Shown: piece after piece, positions 32,844-41,240 of the stretch | How positions within the stretch are numbered: position 1 is the first letter of the stretch | How the letters are laid out: each line of letters begins with the position of its first letter | Origin: Paenibacillus pabuli | GTDB taxonomy: Bacteria; Bacillota; Bacilli; Paenibacillales; Paenibacillaceae | Direction: 5' to 3' | NCBI RefSeq assembly: GCF_023101145.1 | Contig: NZ_CP073714.1 | Span: forward strand, 806,001 to 870,000 | DNA length: 64,000 nt | Translations under genes and position numbers: made by a program | Notes under the pieces: generated by a model | Told to the model about the DNA's origin: nothing | Database searches by the model: none | Seen by the model: the letters and a program-made list of their open reading frames with translations, nothing else

Positions 32844-34391
32844 GTGAGTATCAAAAGAGCGCTGGTCAGCGTATGGGATAAAACGGGCATCGTGGATTTT
32901 TGCCGCGAGCTGTCGCAAATGGGTGTAGAGATTATTTCGACAGGAGGGACAAGCAGCCTGTTGTCGAAGGAAGGCGTACCTGTTATCGGGATTTCGGATG
33001 TGACAGGATTCCCCGAAATTATGGACGGACGTGTCAAAACATTGCATCCTGCAGTTCATGGTGGTCTGTTGGCTGTTCGTGACAGCGAAGAGCATAAGCG
33101 CCAGATGGAAGAAAACGGACTGGATTATATCGACCTCGTAGTCGTAAATCTGTATCCGTTCCAAGATACCATCGCCAAACCGGACGTAACGTACGAAGAC
33201 GCAATTGAGAACATCGATATCGGTGGTCCAACCATGCTTCGTTCTGCTGCCAAAAACCATGCGTTTGTCAGTGTCGTGGTTGATACTGCCGACTATGGTA
33301 CGGTGCTTGAAGAAGTTCGCAGCAGTGGAGATACCACACTCGAAACACGCAAACGGCTTGCGGCAAAAGTGTTCCGCCATACAGCGGCTTACGATGCTGT
33401 TATTTCCGACTATCTCTCTAACCTGAACGGTGACCCGCTGCCAGAGCGTCTGACGGTGACTTACGAAAAACTCCAGGATTTACGCTATGGCGAAAATCCA
33501 CATCAACAGGCGGCATTCTATCGCAAGCCGCTTGCAGCCCAAGATACGTTGACAACAGCCGAGCAACTGCACGGCAAAGAATTGTCCTACAATAACATCA
33601 ACGATGCGAACGCAGCATTGCAGATTGTGAAGGAATTTGAAGAACCGGCTGTTGTGGCGGTTAAACATATGAATCCTTGCGGCGTAGGTATTGGCGAAAG
33701 CATCTACGAAGCTTATGGTAAAGCCTATGTGGCAGATCCAACCTCAATCTTTGGCGGAATCGTGGCAGCCAACCGCATTATCGACAGCGATACAGCGGCC
33801 AAACTGAGTGAGATTTTCCTGGAAATCGTTCTGGCTCCTGACTTTACACAAGAGGCACTCGATATCCTCACCAAAAAGAAAAACATTCGTTTGCTCAAAA
33901 CGGGTGAACTGAACGCTGCCCGCAATCGGGAGAGTAAGTTCGTAGTAACCTCCATCGATGGTGGCATGATTGTGCAACAAAGCGATGTTCATTCCATTGA
34001 AGCGAGTGAGCTCCAGGTAGTTACAGATCGTGCGCCATCCGAAGAAGAACTGAAACAGCTGTTGTTCGGATGGAAAGTGGTTAAGCACGTGAAATCCAAT
34101 GCGATCGTTCTGGCAGCAAACGACATGACAGTGGGTGTCGGCGCAGGGCAAATGAATCGTGTCGGCGCAGCCAAAATTGCAATTGAACAAGCAGGCGATC
34201 TGGCTAAAGGTGCCATTCTGGCATCCGATGCATTCTTCCCAATGGGCGATACACTGGAACTTGCAGCGAAAGCTGGAGTTACGGCTGTGATTCAACCAGG
34301 TGGTTCAATCAAAGATGAAGAGTCCATCAAAGTAGCGAATGAATACGGCATTGCCATGGTCTTCACTGGCGTACGTCACTTCAAACACTAA
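32844..34391 (+). CDS. purH: Bifunctional AICAR transformylase / IMP cyclohydrolase
   Basis: Last two steps to IMP. 515 residues: the N-terminal MGS-like IMP cyclohydrolase domain (1-~195, KRALVSVWDKTGIVDF, STGGTSSLL) and the transformylase domain with RYGENPHQQAAFY and VKHMNPCGVG, ending FTGVRHFKH. GTG start with AAAGGAGGAGC just upstream. Confidence 0.97.
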   Translation: MSIKRALVSVWDKTGIVDFCRELSQMGVEIISTGGTSSLLSKEGVPVIGISDVTGFPEIMDGRVKTLHPAVHGGLLAVRDSEEHKRQMEENGLDYIDLVVVNLYPFQDTIAKPDVTYEDAIENIDIGGPTMLRSAAKNHAFVSVVVDTADYGTVLEEVRSSGDTTLETRKRLAAKVFRHTAAYDAVISDYLSNLNGDPLPERLTVTYEKLQDLRYGENPHQQAAFYRKPLAAQDTLTTAEQLHGKELSYNNINDANAALQIVKEFEEPAVVAVKHMNPCGVGIGESIYEAYGKAYVADPTSIFGGIVAANRIIDSDTAAKLSEIFLEIVLAPDFTQEALDILTKKKNIRLLKTGELNAARNRESKFVVTSIDGGMIVQQSDVHSIEASELQVVTDRAPSEEELKQLLFGWKVVKHVKSNAIVLAANDMTVGVGAGQMNRVGAAKIAIEQAGDLAKGAILASDAFFPMGDTLELAAKAGVTAVIQPGGSIKDEESIKVANEYGIAMVFTGVRHFKH

Positions 34392-34443
34392 ACGACAACG
34401 AATCCAATACGGCAGTTTCGTTAGATTTAGAAAAGCGTAAAAG

Positions 34444-34491
34444 AAGGGGGGGCCCCGTCATGCTCATGACCTATGGGACGCCCCTTTTTTT
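34444..34491 (+). terminator. Strong hairpin with T run between purH and purD
   Basis: AAGGGG (34444-34449) pairs with CCCCTT (34481-34486), CCC with GGG inside, and an inner GTCAT/ATGAC hairpin; seven Ts follow. It looks like an intrinsic terminator inside the operon. No clear promoter lies in the 60 nt before purD. Confidence 0.75.
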
Positions 34492-34554
34492 AGTTTTTTG
34501 GGCGAGCAGATGCACTGAAAAAATCCTGAAATTCATGGAGGGGGAAGAGCGCTA

Positions 34555-35820
34555 ATGGATATTCTGGTAGTGGGCGGCGGTGGCCGCGAACATGCAATCA
34601 TATGGGCACTGGCGAAAAGCCCGAAGGCAGGCAAGATTCATTGTGCACCGGGAAATGCGGGCATAGCACAGCTCGCCGAGTGTCATCCAATTGCGGTCAA
34701 TGAATTCGATAAACTGACGGCACTTGCCGTGGAGCTTAACGTGGGATTGGTTGTTATTGGGCCAGACGATCCACTCGCAGACGGCATTGTGGATGCTTTT
34801 GACAAGACAGGCATTCCGGTATTTGGACCACGCCGTAATGCAGCAGAGATTGAAGGCAGCAAAACGTTCATGAAAGACCTGCTGCACAAATACAATATTC
34901 CGACCGCAGCCTACGAGAAATTCGACAATTACGAGCAAGCGCAGGCTTATCTGAATGAGCAGGACATCCCTGTGGTGATCAAGGCTGATGGACTGGCAGC
35001 TGGAAAAGGTGTTACCGTAGCCTATTCCCGTGATGAGGCAGATCAGGCACTCCGCAGCATTATGGTTGACAAAGTATTTGGGGAAGCCGGAGCCAAAGTT
35101 ATCATCGAAGAATTTCTGGCAGGTCAGGAAATGTCGATTTTGGCTTTTGTGGATGGGGAGACTGTTCGTCCGATGGCGGCTGCACAAGATCACAAACCGG
35201 TATTCGACAATGATCAGGGGCCAAATACGGGTGGAATGGGTACATACTCACCATTGCCGCATATCCCATCCTCCATTATTGAAGAAGCGGTAGAGACGAT
35301 TATCAAACCAACTGCGAAAGCGATGGTATCCGAGGGACGTCCGTTCCAGGGTGTATTGTTTGCCGGGCTGATGATCTCACCAGATGGCAAACCCAAAACA
35401 ATTGAATTCAACGCCCGTTTCGGTGATCCCGAGACGCAGGTTGTGCTGCCACGTCTGAAGAGTGATCTGCTCGACATTTTCTGGGCAACCGTGCACGGGA
35501 AATTGGCCGATATTGAGATTGAATGGAGCGATGAAGCGGCTGTATGTGTGGTGCTCGCTTCTGGGGGGTATCCTGGTCCTTATGCAAAAGGTGTAGTTAT
35601 TGAAGGACTGGATCAAGTCGATGAAGCAGTAGTATTCCACGCTGGAACGGCACGCAATGAATCTGGAGATTGGGTCACCAATGGTGGACGAATTCTAGGT
35701 GTTGTGGGTCTTGGTTCTGATATTGCCGAAGCCAGAAACAAAGCCTACGCTCAAGCGGAACGTATCCATTTTGACGGAAAGCATCAGCGATCTGACATCG
35801 CTGCCAAAGCGTTGGTATAA
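34555..35820 (+). CDS. purD: Phosphoribosylamine-glycine ligase (GAR synthetase)
   Basis: ATP-grasp enzyme that joins phosphoribosylamine and glycine. 421 residues, starting MDILVVGGGGREHAI, with the ATP-grasp segment VIKADGLAAGKGV near residue 142, QDHKPVFDNDQGPNTGGMG, and the metal-binding EFNARFGDPETQ. ATGGAGGGGG precedes the ATG. Final gene of the operon, behind an internal terminator. Confidence 0.96.
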   Translation: MDILVVGGGGREHAIIWALAKSPKAGKIHCAPGNAGIAQLAECHPIAVNEFDKLTALAVELNVGLVVIGPDDPLADGIVDAFDKTGIPVFGPRRNAAEIEGSKTFMKDLLHKYNIPTAAYEKFDNYEQAQAYLNEQDIPVVIKADGLAAGKGVTVAYSRDEADQALRSIMVDKVFGEAGAKVIIEEFLAGQEMSILAFVDGETVRPMAAAQDHKPVFDNDQGPNTGGMGTYSPLPHIPSSIIEEAVETIIKPTAKAMVSEGRPFQGVLFAGLMISPDGKPKTIEFNARFGDPETQVVLPRLKSDLLDIFWATVHGKLADIEIEWSDEAAVCVVLASGGYPGPYAKGVVIEGLDQVDEAVVFHAGTARNESGDWVTNGGRILGVVGLGSDIAEARNKAYAQAERIHFDGKHQRSDIAAKALV

Positions 35821-35849
35821 TCCATTCTAAATTGAATATTGTGAAACTT

Positions 35850-35903
35850 AAGGGCCCGTAAAGATGTACACCAAAAAGGTGTATGCATCCTGCGGGTCCT
35901 TTT
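35850..35903 (+). terminator. Terminator of the pur operon
   Basis: AAGGGCCCG (35850-35858) pairs with CGGGTCCTT, with an inner GATG-TACACC/GGTGTA-CATC stem, followed by Ts. Confidence 0.8.
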
Positions 35904-36220
35904 CAACGTATACATGATTATGGTGTCATTGCTGGATTTGTCATAGTCCGGATACGGCAAAGAAGAATGGCAGTTACTAAGGGCACGTAGCAAGTTTAAT
36001 TGAATAAATGTAAAGGATACCATTCCTATAAACGGGTCTATACTAATCATGAGAACTAATATTGAATGAATTAACTGTAAATTCAAAGAAAGACCATGTA
36101 CATAAAAGTTTATTTTATGAACTCATTTTATAATCTATATTCCAAACCATAACGTGCAACTGGATGGTTTGGCGTTGATCATGTTATACTTTTCTGAAAC
36201 AGGAATGAACAAGAAGGGAG

Positions 36221-36349
36221 GTGGATATCTATTGGGAAGGCGATATTGTAAACTGTCCAAATGGAGAATTTTGGTGGAGTAAATCGAGAAACATTGACAG
36301 CATGAGGGGGAACCCTGTTTATAGTGAAGTAGTTTCTGTAAGTGATTAA
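36221..36349 (+). CDS. Possible small ORF, 42 residues
   Basis: GTG at 36221 opens a frame ending TAA 36349. The product has protein-like composition (IYWEGDIVNCPNGEFWWSK near the start) with several Trp and two Gly-Asp/Asn turns. An in-frame stop lies just upstream, so the frame cannot start earlier. The GGGAGGTG ribosome-like motif overlaps the GTG instead of preceding it, and would fit better with a TTG in another frame. It may be a gene fragment. The rest of the 35904-36500 gap is AT-rich with no clear gene. Confidence 0.35.
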   Translation: MDIYWEGDIVNCPNGEFWWSKSRNIDSMRGNPVYSEVVSVSD

Positions 36350-36468
36350 CTTCATCCTGAATTCCTGTTTTGCAATTTTACAAGGTCAAAGTACAACCGT
36401 ACACATTTTATCATTTATCGATTTCATATAAGGCATACGCCGTATTGAACGTCAATCAGCTGTTGAAT

Positions 36469-36485
36469 GGTTAACGAGGTTAACC
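36469..36485. promoter_or_regulatory. Palindrome upstream of the first CorC-type gene
   Basis: GGTTAAC-GAG-GTTAACC, a perfect 7-bp inverted repeat 22 nt before the ribosome site. Could be an operator or a leader hairpin; no regulator recognised. Confidence 0.35.
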
Positions 36486-36506
36486 GATCACGCTGCAACT
36501 ATCTCT

Positions 36507-36540
36507 GGAGGTGAATCCCTGAGAAGCGGGGAAATCATTG
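36507..36540 (+). promoter_or_regulatory. Hairpin-bridged ribosome binding site and TTG start (paralogue 1)
   Basis: GGAGGTGA (36507-36514) lies 24 nt before the TTG at 36538, too far for normal use. Between them TCCCTG (36516-36521) pairs with CGGGGA (36527-36532). An in-frame TGA at 36520 forbids an earlier start. Folding the hairpin would bring the site near the start codon. Confidence 0.65.
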
Positions 36541-37875
36541 GACATAATCACCATATTAAATATTGTATTACTCATTATCTTGATTGCGTTGACCGCATTT
36601 TTCGTTGCATCCGAGTTCGCTGTGGTTAAGATTCGCACATCAAGAGTGGATCAACTGGTTGCCGAGGGCAATAAGAAGGCCGTATTGGCCAAAAAAGTAG
36701 TCTCGGACCTGGATTATTATCTGTCTGCCTGTCAGCTCGGTATTACCGTAACTGCCCTTGGATTAGGGGCGCTCGGTAAGCCAACCGTTGAAAGGCTGCT
36801 GTACCCGGTATTCGATTATCTGAATGTATCGGCGTCCATATCGGCGGTTGCTTCCTATGCGATTGCCTTTATACTTGTTACGTTCCTGCACGTTGTGGTT
36901 GGGGAGATGGCTCCCAAAACGATGGCCATTCAATTTTCGGAAAAATTAACGCTGTTGCTCTCGCCGCCGCTATATTGGTTCGGAAAAATTATGTACCCCT
37001 TCATATGGGCGTTGAATGGTGCCTCCCGCGTGATTCTTCGTGGATTCGGCGTTAAACCTGCCGGACATGACCAAGCCTACTCGGAGGATGAGATCAAGAT
37101 CATCATGAGCCAGAGTTACGAAGGCGATGAGAACAACAAAACCAAGCTTTCGTATCTGGAAAATGTTTTCGTATTCGATGAACGTGATGCCAAAGATATC
37201 ATGGTTCCAAGGACGGAGCTTGTGACACTGAATCAGAATATGACCTATGACGATATTATTCCGATATTGGATGAACATAATTATTCACGTTATCCCGTCA
37301 TCGAGGATGGAGACAAGGACCGTATTGTTGGTGTGGTGAATGTGAAAAAGATATTGCCGGACATGGTTGCTACTCGGGCACATCAACTGAGCGAATTCGT
37401 GCGCGAGATTCCGTTCGTATCCGAAGTTACACGTATCCAGGATGCCATGATCAAGATGCAGCAAGAGCGAGTCCATATGGCTGTTGTTGTGGATGAATAT
37501 GGCGGTACAGCAGGTATTCTGACGATGGAAGATATTTTGGAAGAACTCGTCGGTGAAATTCGGGATGAGTTCGATGCCGATGAAGTTGCTGACATTCAGG
37601 AGACTGGAGAGAACCAGTATCTCATTAACGGCCGGGTGCTTCTGGATGAGCTGGAGCGGCAGTTTGGGCTTGTTTTTGAAGGCAATGAAGAGATGGATAC
37701 CGTGGCCGGATGGATTCAATTCCAGAAGGGTGTCGGTGTGGAAAAAGGAGATACGGTAGAACACGGTGATTACGTCTGGACCGTTGTGGACGCAGAGAAT
37801 TTTCACATTAAGCAGGTACTGCTTGAACGTGTAAACGGTGCTGAGGTCAAAGAACCAGCCAATGACCTAGTCTGA
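36538..37875 (+). CDS. CNNM/CorC-type membrane transporter (HlyC/CorC family)
   Basis: 445 residues: an N-terminal DUF21 (CNNM) membrane domain with about four hydrophobic segments (1-~190), a CBS pair (about 205-335, with IMVPRTELVTL and VVVDEYGGTAGILTMEDILEE), and a C-terminal CorC_HlyC domain (about 355-435). Bacterial members such as Bacillus MpfA/YhdP are implicated in Mg2+ efflux; that role is inferred here. The TTG start at 36538 is the only possible start after the TGA at 36520. The adjacent paralogue suggests a tandem duplication. Confidence 0.88.
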   Translation: MDIITILNIVLLIILIALTAFFVASEFAVVKIRTSRVDQLVAEGNKKAVLAKKVVSDLDYYLSACQLGITVTALGLGALGKPTVERLLYPVFDYLNVSASISAVASYAIAFILVTFLHVVVGEMAPKTMAIQFSEKLTLLLSPPLYWFGKIMYPFIWALNGASRVILRGFGVKPAGHDQAYSEDEIKIIMSQSYEGDENNKTKLSYLENVFVFDERDAKDIMVPRTELVTLNQNMTYDDIIPILDEHNYSRYPVIEDGDKDRIVGVVNVKKILPDMVATRAHQLSEFVREIPFVSEVTRIQDAMIKMQQERVHMAVVVDEYGGTAGILTMEDILEELVGEIRDEFDADEVADIQETGENQYLINGRVLLDELERQFGLVFEGNEEMDTVAGWIQFQKGVGVEKGDTVEHGDYVWTVVDAENFHIKQVLLERVNGAEVKEPANDLV

Positions 37876-37954
37876 TCTGATTACTCTAAAAGTGCTTTCC
37901 TCACTGTACTGCCCTCATTATTTTTTTACGATATGGCAGCGTAACAGTGAAGGG

Positions 37955-38000
37955 GACGGAATCGATTCTGAAGAAGCGTAGCGTTCGCGTTTGCAAACAA
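37955..38000 (+). repeat. Half copy of the intergenic hairpin repeat
   Basis: GATTCTGAAGAAGCGTAGCGTTCGCGTTT matches the left half of copies A-D; the CCCCGG core and right arm are missing. It ends just upstream of the second CorC gene's ribosome site. Partial match, seen by eye. Confidence 0.5.
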
Positions 38001-38008
38001 ATTTTATT

Positions 38009-38042
38009 GGAGGTGAATCCCTCAACCTGAGGGAAATCATTG
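38009..38042 (+). promoter_or_regulatory. Hairpin-bridged ribosome binding site and TTG start (paralogue 2)
   Basis: GGAGGTGA (38009-38016) is 23 nt before TTG 38040. TCCCTCA (38018-38024) pairs perfectly with TGAGGGA (38028-38034) around a 3-nt loop. An in-frame TGA at 38028 rules out an earlier start. Compared with paralogue 1, one base pair changes from G-C to C-G and a G-U becomes A-U, preserving pairing. Confidence 0.7.
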
Positions 38043-39122
38043 GACGGAATAATAGCCTTAAACTTATTTTTAGTAGCCGTATTTATAGGGCTGACCGCCT
38101 TTTTCGTTGGAGCGGAATTTGCAATTCTGAAAGTACGGATGTCCCGAATAGACCAGTTGATCCTGGAAGGAAACAAAAAAGCGGTATTAGCCAAAAAAGT
38201 GGCTCACAATCTGGATTATTATCTATCTGCGTGTCAATTGGGTATCACGATCACGGCCTTGGTATTGGGTGCGTTGGGTGAACCCACTGTTGAGAAAATG
38301 CTGCATCCGCTGTTTGAGCGACTTGAGGTGCCAGCCGCTTTATCCACGGTATTGTCGTACGGTATTGCGTTGGCAATCATCACGTTCCTGCATGTGGTTA
38401 TCGGTGAATTGGCACCCAAAACACTGGCGATCCAGTTTGCAGAGAAGATGACGCTATTGCTTGCACCACCGCTGTACTGGTTTGGTAAGATCATGAATCC
38501 GTTCATCTACGCCCTAAATGGGGCTGCACGTCTATTGCTTGGCATCTTTGGTATAAAACCGGCTGGTCACGATACGGTCCACTCCGAAGAGGAACTGAAG
38601 CTGATTATGGCGCAGAGTTATGAGAGTGGAGAAATTAATCAGACAGAGCTCGACTACCTGAAGAACATTTTTGCTTTTGATGAGCGTTTGCTTCAGGAGA
38701 TTATGATCCGTAAAGAAAAAATTGTTACGCTGGACAAAGAAATGCCCTTAGATCGTATGATCGAGGTTTTTAAGCAGCATGGATACACACGTTTCCCTGT
38801 AATCGAAAAGGGAAATCAGGATCATTTCGTTGGATTTATTCATACAAAGGAAATGCTCACGGGTGTTGCTGCAGGCCGGGCGTTCAACATGGATACATTT
38901 GTACATGACATGTTGAAATTTTCGGAGTTATCACCGATTAAGGATGTTCTGGTCCAGATGCAGCAAAGTCGTTCCCATATCGCTGCAGTTCATAATGCGG
39001 AGGGGGCAACGGTTGGTCTGGTTACAATGGAGGATATCCTAGAAGAAATTGTTGGAGATATCAAGGATGAATATGATGGCAAAGATCTGGTACAACCGCC
39101 TAAGCGATTAAAATTGACCTAA
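38040..39122 (+). CDS. CNNM/CorC-type transporter paralogue lacking the CorC_HlyC domain
   Basis: 360 residues, closely similar to the preceding gene over the DUF21 membrane domain (SACQLGIT, VVIGELAPKTLAIQF) and the CBS pair (VTMEDILEEIVGDIKDEYD). It ends shortly after the second CBS motif, so the C-terminal CorC_HlyC domain present in paralogue 1 is absent. The CBS region is more divergent than the membrane domain. Likely a paralogous transporter or a partner subunit; a Mg2+-related role is inferred from the family. Confidence 0.85.
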   Translation: MDGIIALNLFLVAVFIGLTAFFVGAEFAILKVRMSRIDQLILEGNKKAVLAKKVAHNLDYYLSACQLGITITALVLGALGEPTVEKMLHPLFERLEVPAALSTVLSYGIALAIITFLHVVIGELAPKTLAIQFAEKMTLLLAPPLYWFGKIMNPFIYALNGAARLLLGIFGIKPAGHDTVHSEEELKLIMAQSYESGEINQTELDYLKNIFAFDERLLQEIMIRKEKIVTLDKEMPLDRMIEVFKQHGYTRFPVIEKGNQDHFVGFIHTKEMLTGVAAGRAFNMDTFVHDMLKFSELSPIKDVLVQMQQSRSHIAAVHNAEGATVGLVTMEDILEEIVGDIKDEYDGKDLVQPPKRLKLT

Positions 39123-39181
39123 AGTGTAATGTGAGTTTTTAAAGTCGAAGCTGTGTGGCGGTAATGGAATAAGATCCAAGG

Positions 39182-39216
39182 AAAACAGGTTTCCGAGTAA
39201 TCGGGGCCTGTTTTTT
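39182..39216 (+). terminator. Terminator of the CorC pair
   Basis: AAAACAGG (39182-39189) pairs with CCTGTTTT, followed by a T run. Confidence 0.8.
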
Positions 39217-39289
39217 GTCCATTTCAGTATACTTAAGCAGCATTTAAGCAGGTCAAAGGCTATTAGTATCTTAATTTTAAAACAAAAGC

Positions 39290-39345
39290 TTGCATATTGC
39301 TGTCCAATGGATTAATATAAATTTAAAGAATCTTAATTTAAAGAT
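39290..39345 (+). promoter_or_regulatory. Promoter and MhqR-like operator of the mhqED-like pair
   Basis: TTGCAT (39290-39295), 17-nt spacer, TAATAT (39313-39318). Just downstream, ATCTTAATTTAAAGAT (39330-39345) is an imperfect palindrome resembling the Bacillus MhqR operator (ATCTcgaattcGAGAT), placed to block initiation. The operator call is inference from resemblance and gene content. Confidence 0.45.
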
Positions 39346-39420
39346 AAATAACAAAAAGCAATGCATAACAAACCGCTAAATAAAACAATGATATCAATAA
39401 AAACCAAGGGAGTGTAGATT

Positions 39421-40371
39421 ATGTTCAGAACTTCAGGAATCCATCACGTTACGGCCTTTGTAGATGATGCACAGAAAAATGTTGATTTTTACGCAGGTGT
39501 ATTGGCACTAAGATTGGTGAAAAAAACAATTAACTTCGATGCACCGGATGTGTACCATCTGTATTATGGCAATGAGGATGGGGCACCGGGTACGATTATC
39601 ACCTTCTTCCCACAGCAGAATGCCAGAAGAGGTGTAATCGGATCCGGACAGACCGGGGTAACCGTATATGCGATTCCGGTGGGCAGTCTGCCATTCTGGA
39701 AAGAGCGTCTGACATCCTTCAATATTCCGTTTGAAAATAAAACAAGATTTGGAGAGCAGTACATTCGCTTCTTCGACAAAGGCGGTCTCTTGCTCGAATT
39801 GGTCGAGCGTGAAGGAGGTCAGCCAAGCCAGTGGGCATTTAACGGTGTACCGTCGGAACATGCCATCAAAGGTTTTGGTGGAGCTGTATTATTCAGCCAT
39901 GTACCTGACAAAACATCGGATGTGCTGACAACAATGCTCGGTCTGGAGCAGGTAGGAGAAGAGGATGGAATCATTCGCCTGCAAGCGAGTGGTGATATTG
40001 GCCAACTGATCGACATTCAATCGACTGGAATTCAGCGAGGAATTGGCGGAGCAGGCACGGTTCACCATATCGCATGGCGTGCAAAAGATTATGTCGAGCA
40101 TGAACAAATGCAGCAGGAGCTGCAAAATGCGGGATATCATCCAACTCCGGTCATTGACCGTCAGTACTTTAACGCTGTGTATTTCCGGGAACCGGGCGGT
40201 ATTCTGTTTGAACTTGCGACAGATCCTCCAGGATTTGCACGGGATGAACCACAAGAGAGCATGGGTGAGAAACTGATGCTGCCTGAATGGTATGAACCAC
40301 AGCGTGAGCAGATTGAACAGCTGCTGCCACCTATTCAAGTACGTGAATGGAAAGGAGATTCCAAATCATGA
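39421..40371 (+). CDS. Ring-cleaving dioxygenase of the MhqA/MhqE/MhqO family
   Basis: 316-residue vicinal-oxygen-chelate (glyoxalase-fold) protein with two modules. The first starts with SGIHHVTAFVDDAQKN (metal His), the second has TVHHIAWRAKD (His) and GGILFELATDPPGF (Glu). In Bacillus this family confers resistance to hydroquinones under MhqR control. GGGAGTG is 12-18 nt upstream of the ATG. It overlaps the following hydrolase by 4 nt, the same order as Bacillus mhqE-mhqD. Confidence 0.88.
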   Translation: MFRTSGIHHVTAFVDDAQKNVDFYAGVLALRLVKKTINFDAPDVYHLYYGNEDGAPGTIITFFPQQNARRGVIGSGQTGVTVYAIPVGSLPFWKERLTSFNIPFENKTRFGEQYIRFFDKGGLLLELVEREGGQPSQWAFNGVPSEHAIKGFGGAVLFSHVPDKTSDVLTTMLGLEQVGEEDGIIRLQASGDIGQLIDIQSTGIQRGIGGAGTVHHIAWRAKDYVEHEQMQQELQNAGYHPTPVIDRQYFNAVYFREPGGILFELATDPPGFARDEPQESMGEKLMLPEWYEPQREQIEQLLPPIQVREWKGDSKS

Positions 40372-40988
40372 CAACCAATACAATGAAACATATTTATAAA
40401 GCAGGTTCTCAGCCAGAGGCACCCACACTTTTGTTGCTGCACGGGACAGGTGGAACGGAGAATGATCTGGTAGGTCTGGCCGAGATGATCGCACCAGGAG
40501 CAGGTATTCTGGGGGTGCGTGGTAACGTCTCCGAGAATGGAATGCCCCGTTTCTTCCGTCGTTTGGCGGAAGGGGTGTTCGACGAAGAGGATCTCATTGC
40601 ACGGACAGCGGAATTGGGTTCTTTTGTGGATGCCGCTGCTGTGGAGTATGGCTTTGATCGTGGCAATGTCTTTGCACTGGGCTATTCCAACGGAGCAAAC
40701 ATCGCGGCAAGTCTGATTTTCCATCAGGCTGACGTATTTAAAGGAGCGATCCTGCACCATCCGATGGTACCGCTTCGCGGTTTGGAATTGCCGGACCTGA
40801 AAGGACTGCCTGTATTTATCGGAGCAGGAGAGAACGATCCAATTGTGCCGAAACGGGAGACGGATGAATTAGCTTCTCTGCTAAGTGGAGCAGGTGCCGA
40901 TGTACATCTGCACTGGGAGCGTCAGGGGCATCAACTGACTCGTACCGAGGCGGAAGCTGCTGCGGCTTGGTTTAAGACTCAGGCCTGA
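40368..40988 (+). CDS. MhqD-like alpha/beta hydrolase (carboxylesterase)
   Basis: 206 residues from ATG 40368, with AAGGAGA 11 nt upstream. The fold has LLLHGTGGTENDL (oxyanion region), the nucleophile in GYSNGAN (near residue 108), the aspartate in GAGENDPIVP and the histidine in ERQGHQL. Matches the Bacillus MhqD/phospholipase-carboxylesterase group; presumably hydrolyses products of the ring-cleaving enzyme. Translationally coupled to that gene. Confidence 0.88.
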   Translation: MTTNTMKHIYKAGSQPEAPTLLLLHGTGGTENDLVGLAEMIAPGAGILGVRGNVSENGMPRFFRRLAEGVFDEEDLIARTAELGSFVDAAAVEYGFDRGNVFALGYSNGANIAASLIFHQADVFKGAILHHPMVPLRGLELPDLKGLPVFIGAGENDPIVPKRETDELASLLSGAGADVHLHWERQGHQLTRTEAEAAAAWFKTQA

Positions 40989-41049
40989 TTAGTTGGTAGA
41001 GTATGACTGAAGTAAATTTGGCACACTGCTCATACAATCTGTTTAATTG

Positions 41050-41077
41050 CCCGATCCTTGAATGGATCGGGTTTTTT
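41050..41077 (+). terminator. Terminator of the mhqED-like operon
   Basis: CCCGATCC (41050-41057) pairs with GGATCGGG (41064-41071), then six Ts. Confidence 0.88.
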
Positions 41078-41143
41078 GATCTGCTTTACGGGAGAAAGCG
41101 TCGATATGAAAAATGAGGAGGCCTACAAATCTGACACTATGCC

Positions 41144-41195
41144 TTGTCCTAAAGAGTGGAATAATCTATAATCAAGTAATTGATAATCATTTTCA
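41144..41195 (+). promoter_or_regulatory. Promoter with Fur box before the hydrolase gene
   Basis: TTGTCC (41144-41149), 17-nt spacer, TATAAT (41167-41172). TGATAATCATTTTCA (41181-41195) matches 14 of 15 positions of the 7-1-7 Fur box TGATAATNATTATCA and would cover the transcription start. Confidence 0.7.
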
Positions 41196-41240
41196 ATTAG
41201 ATTCGGTTTGCTATGACATGTGTGTAATTAGGAGGGAAAG

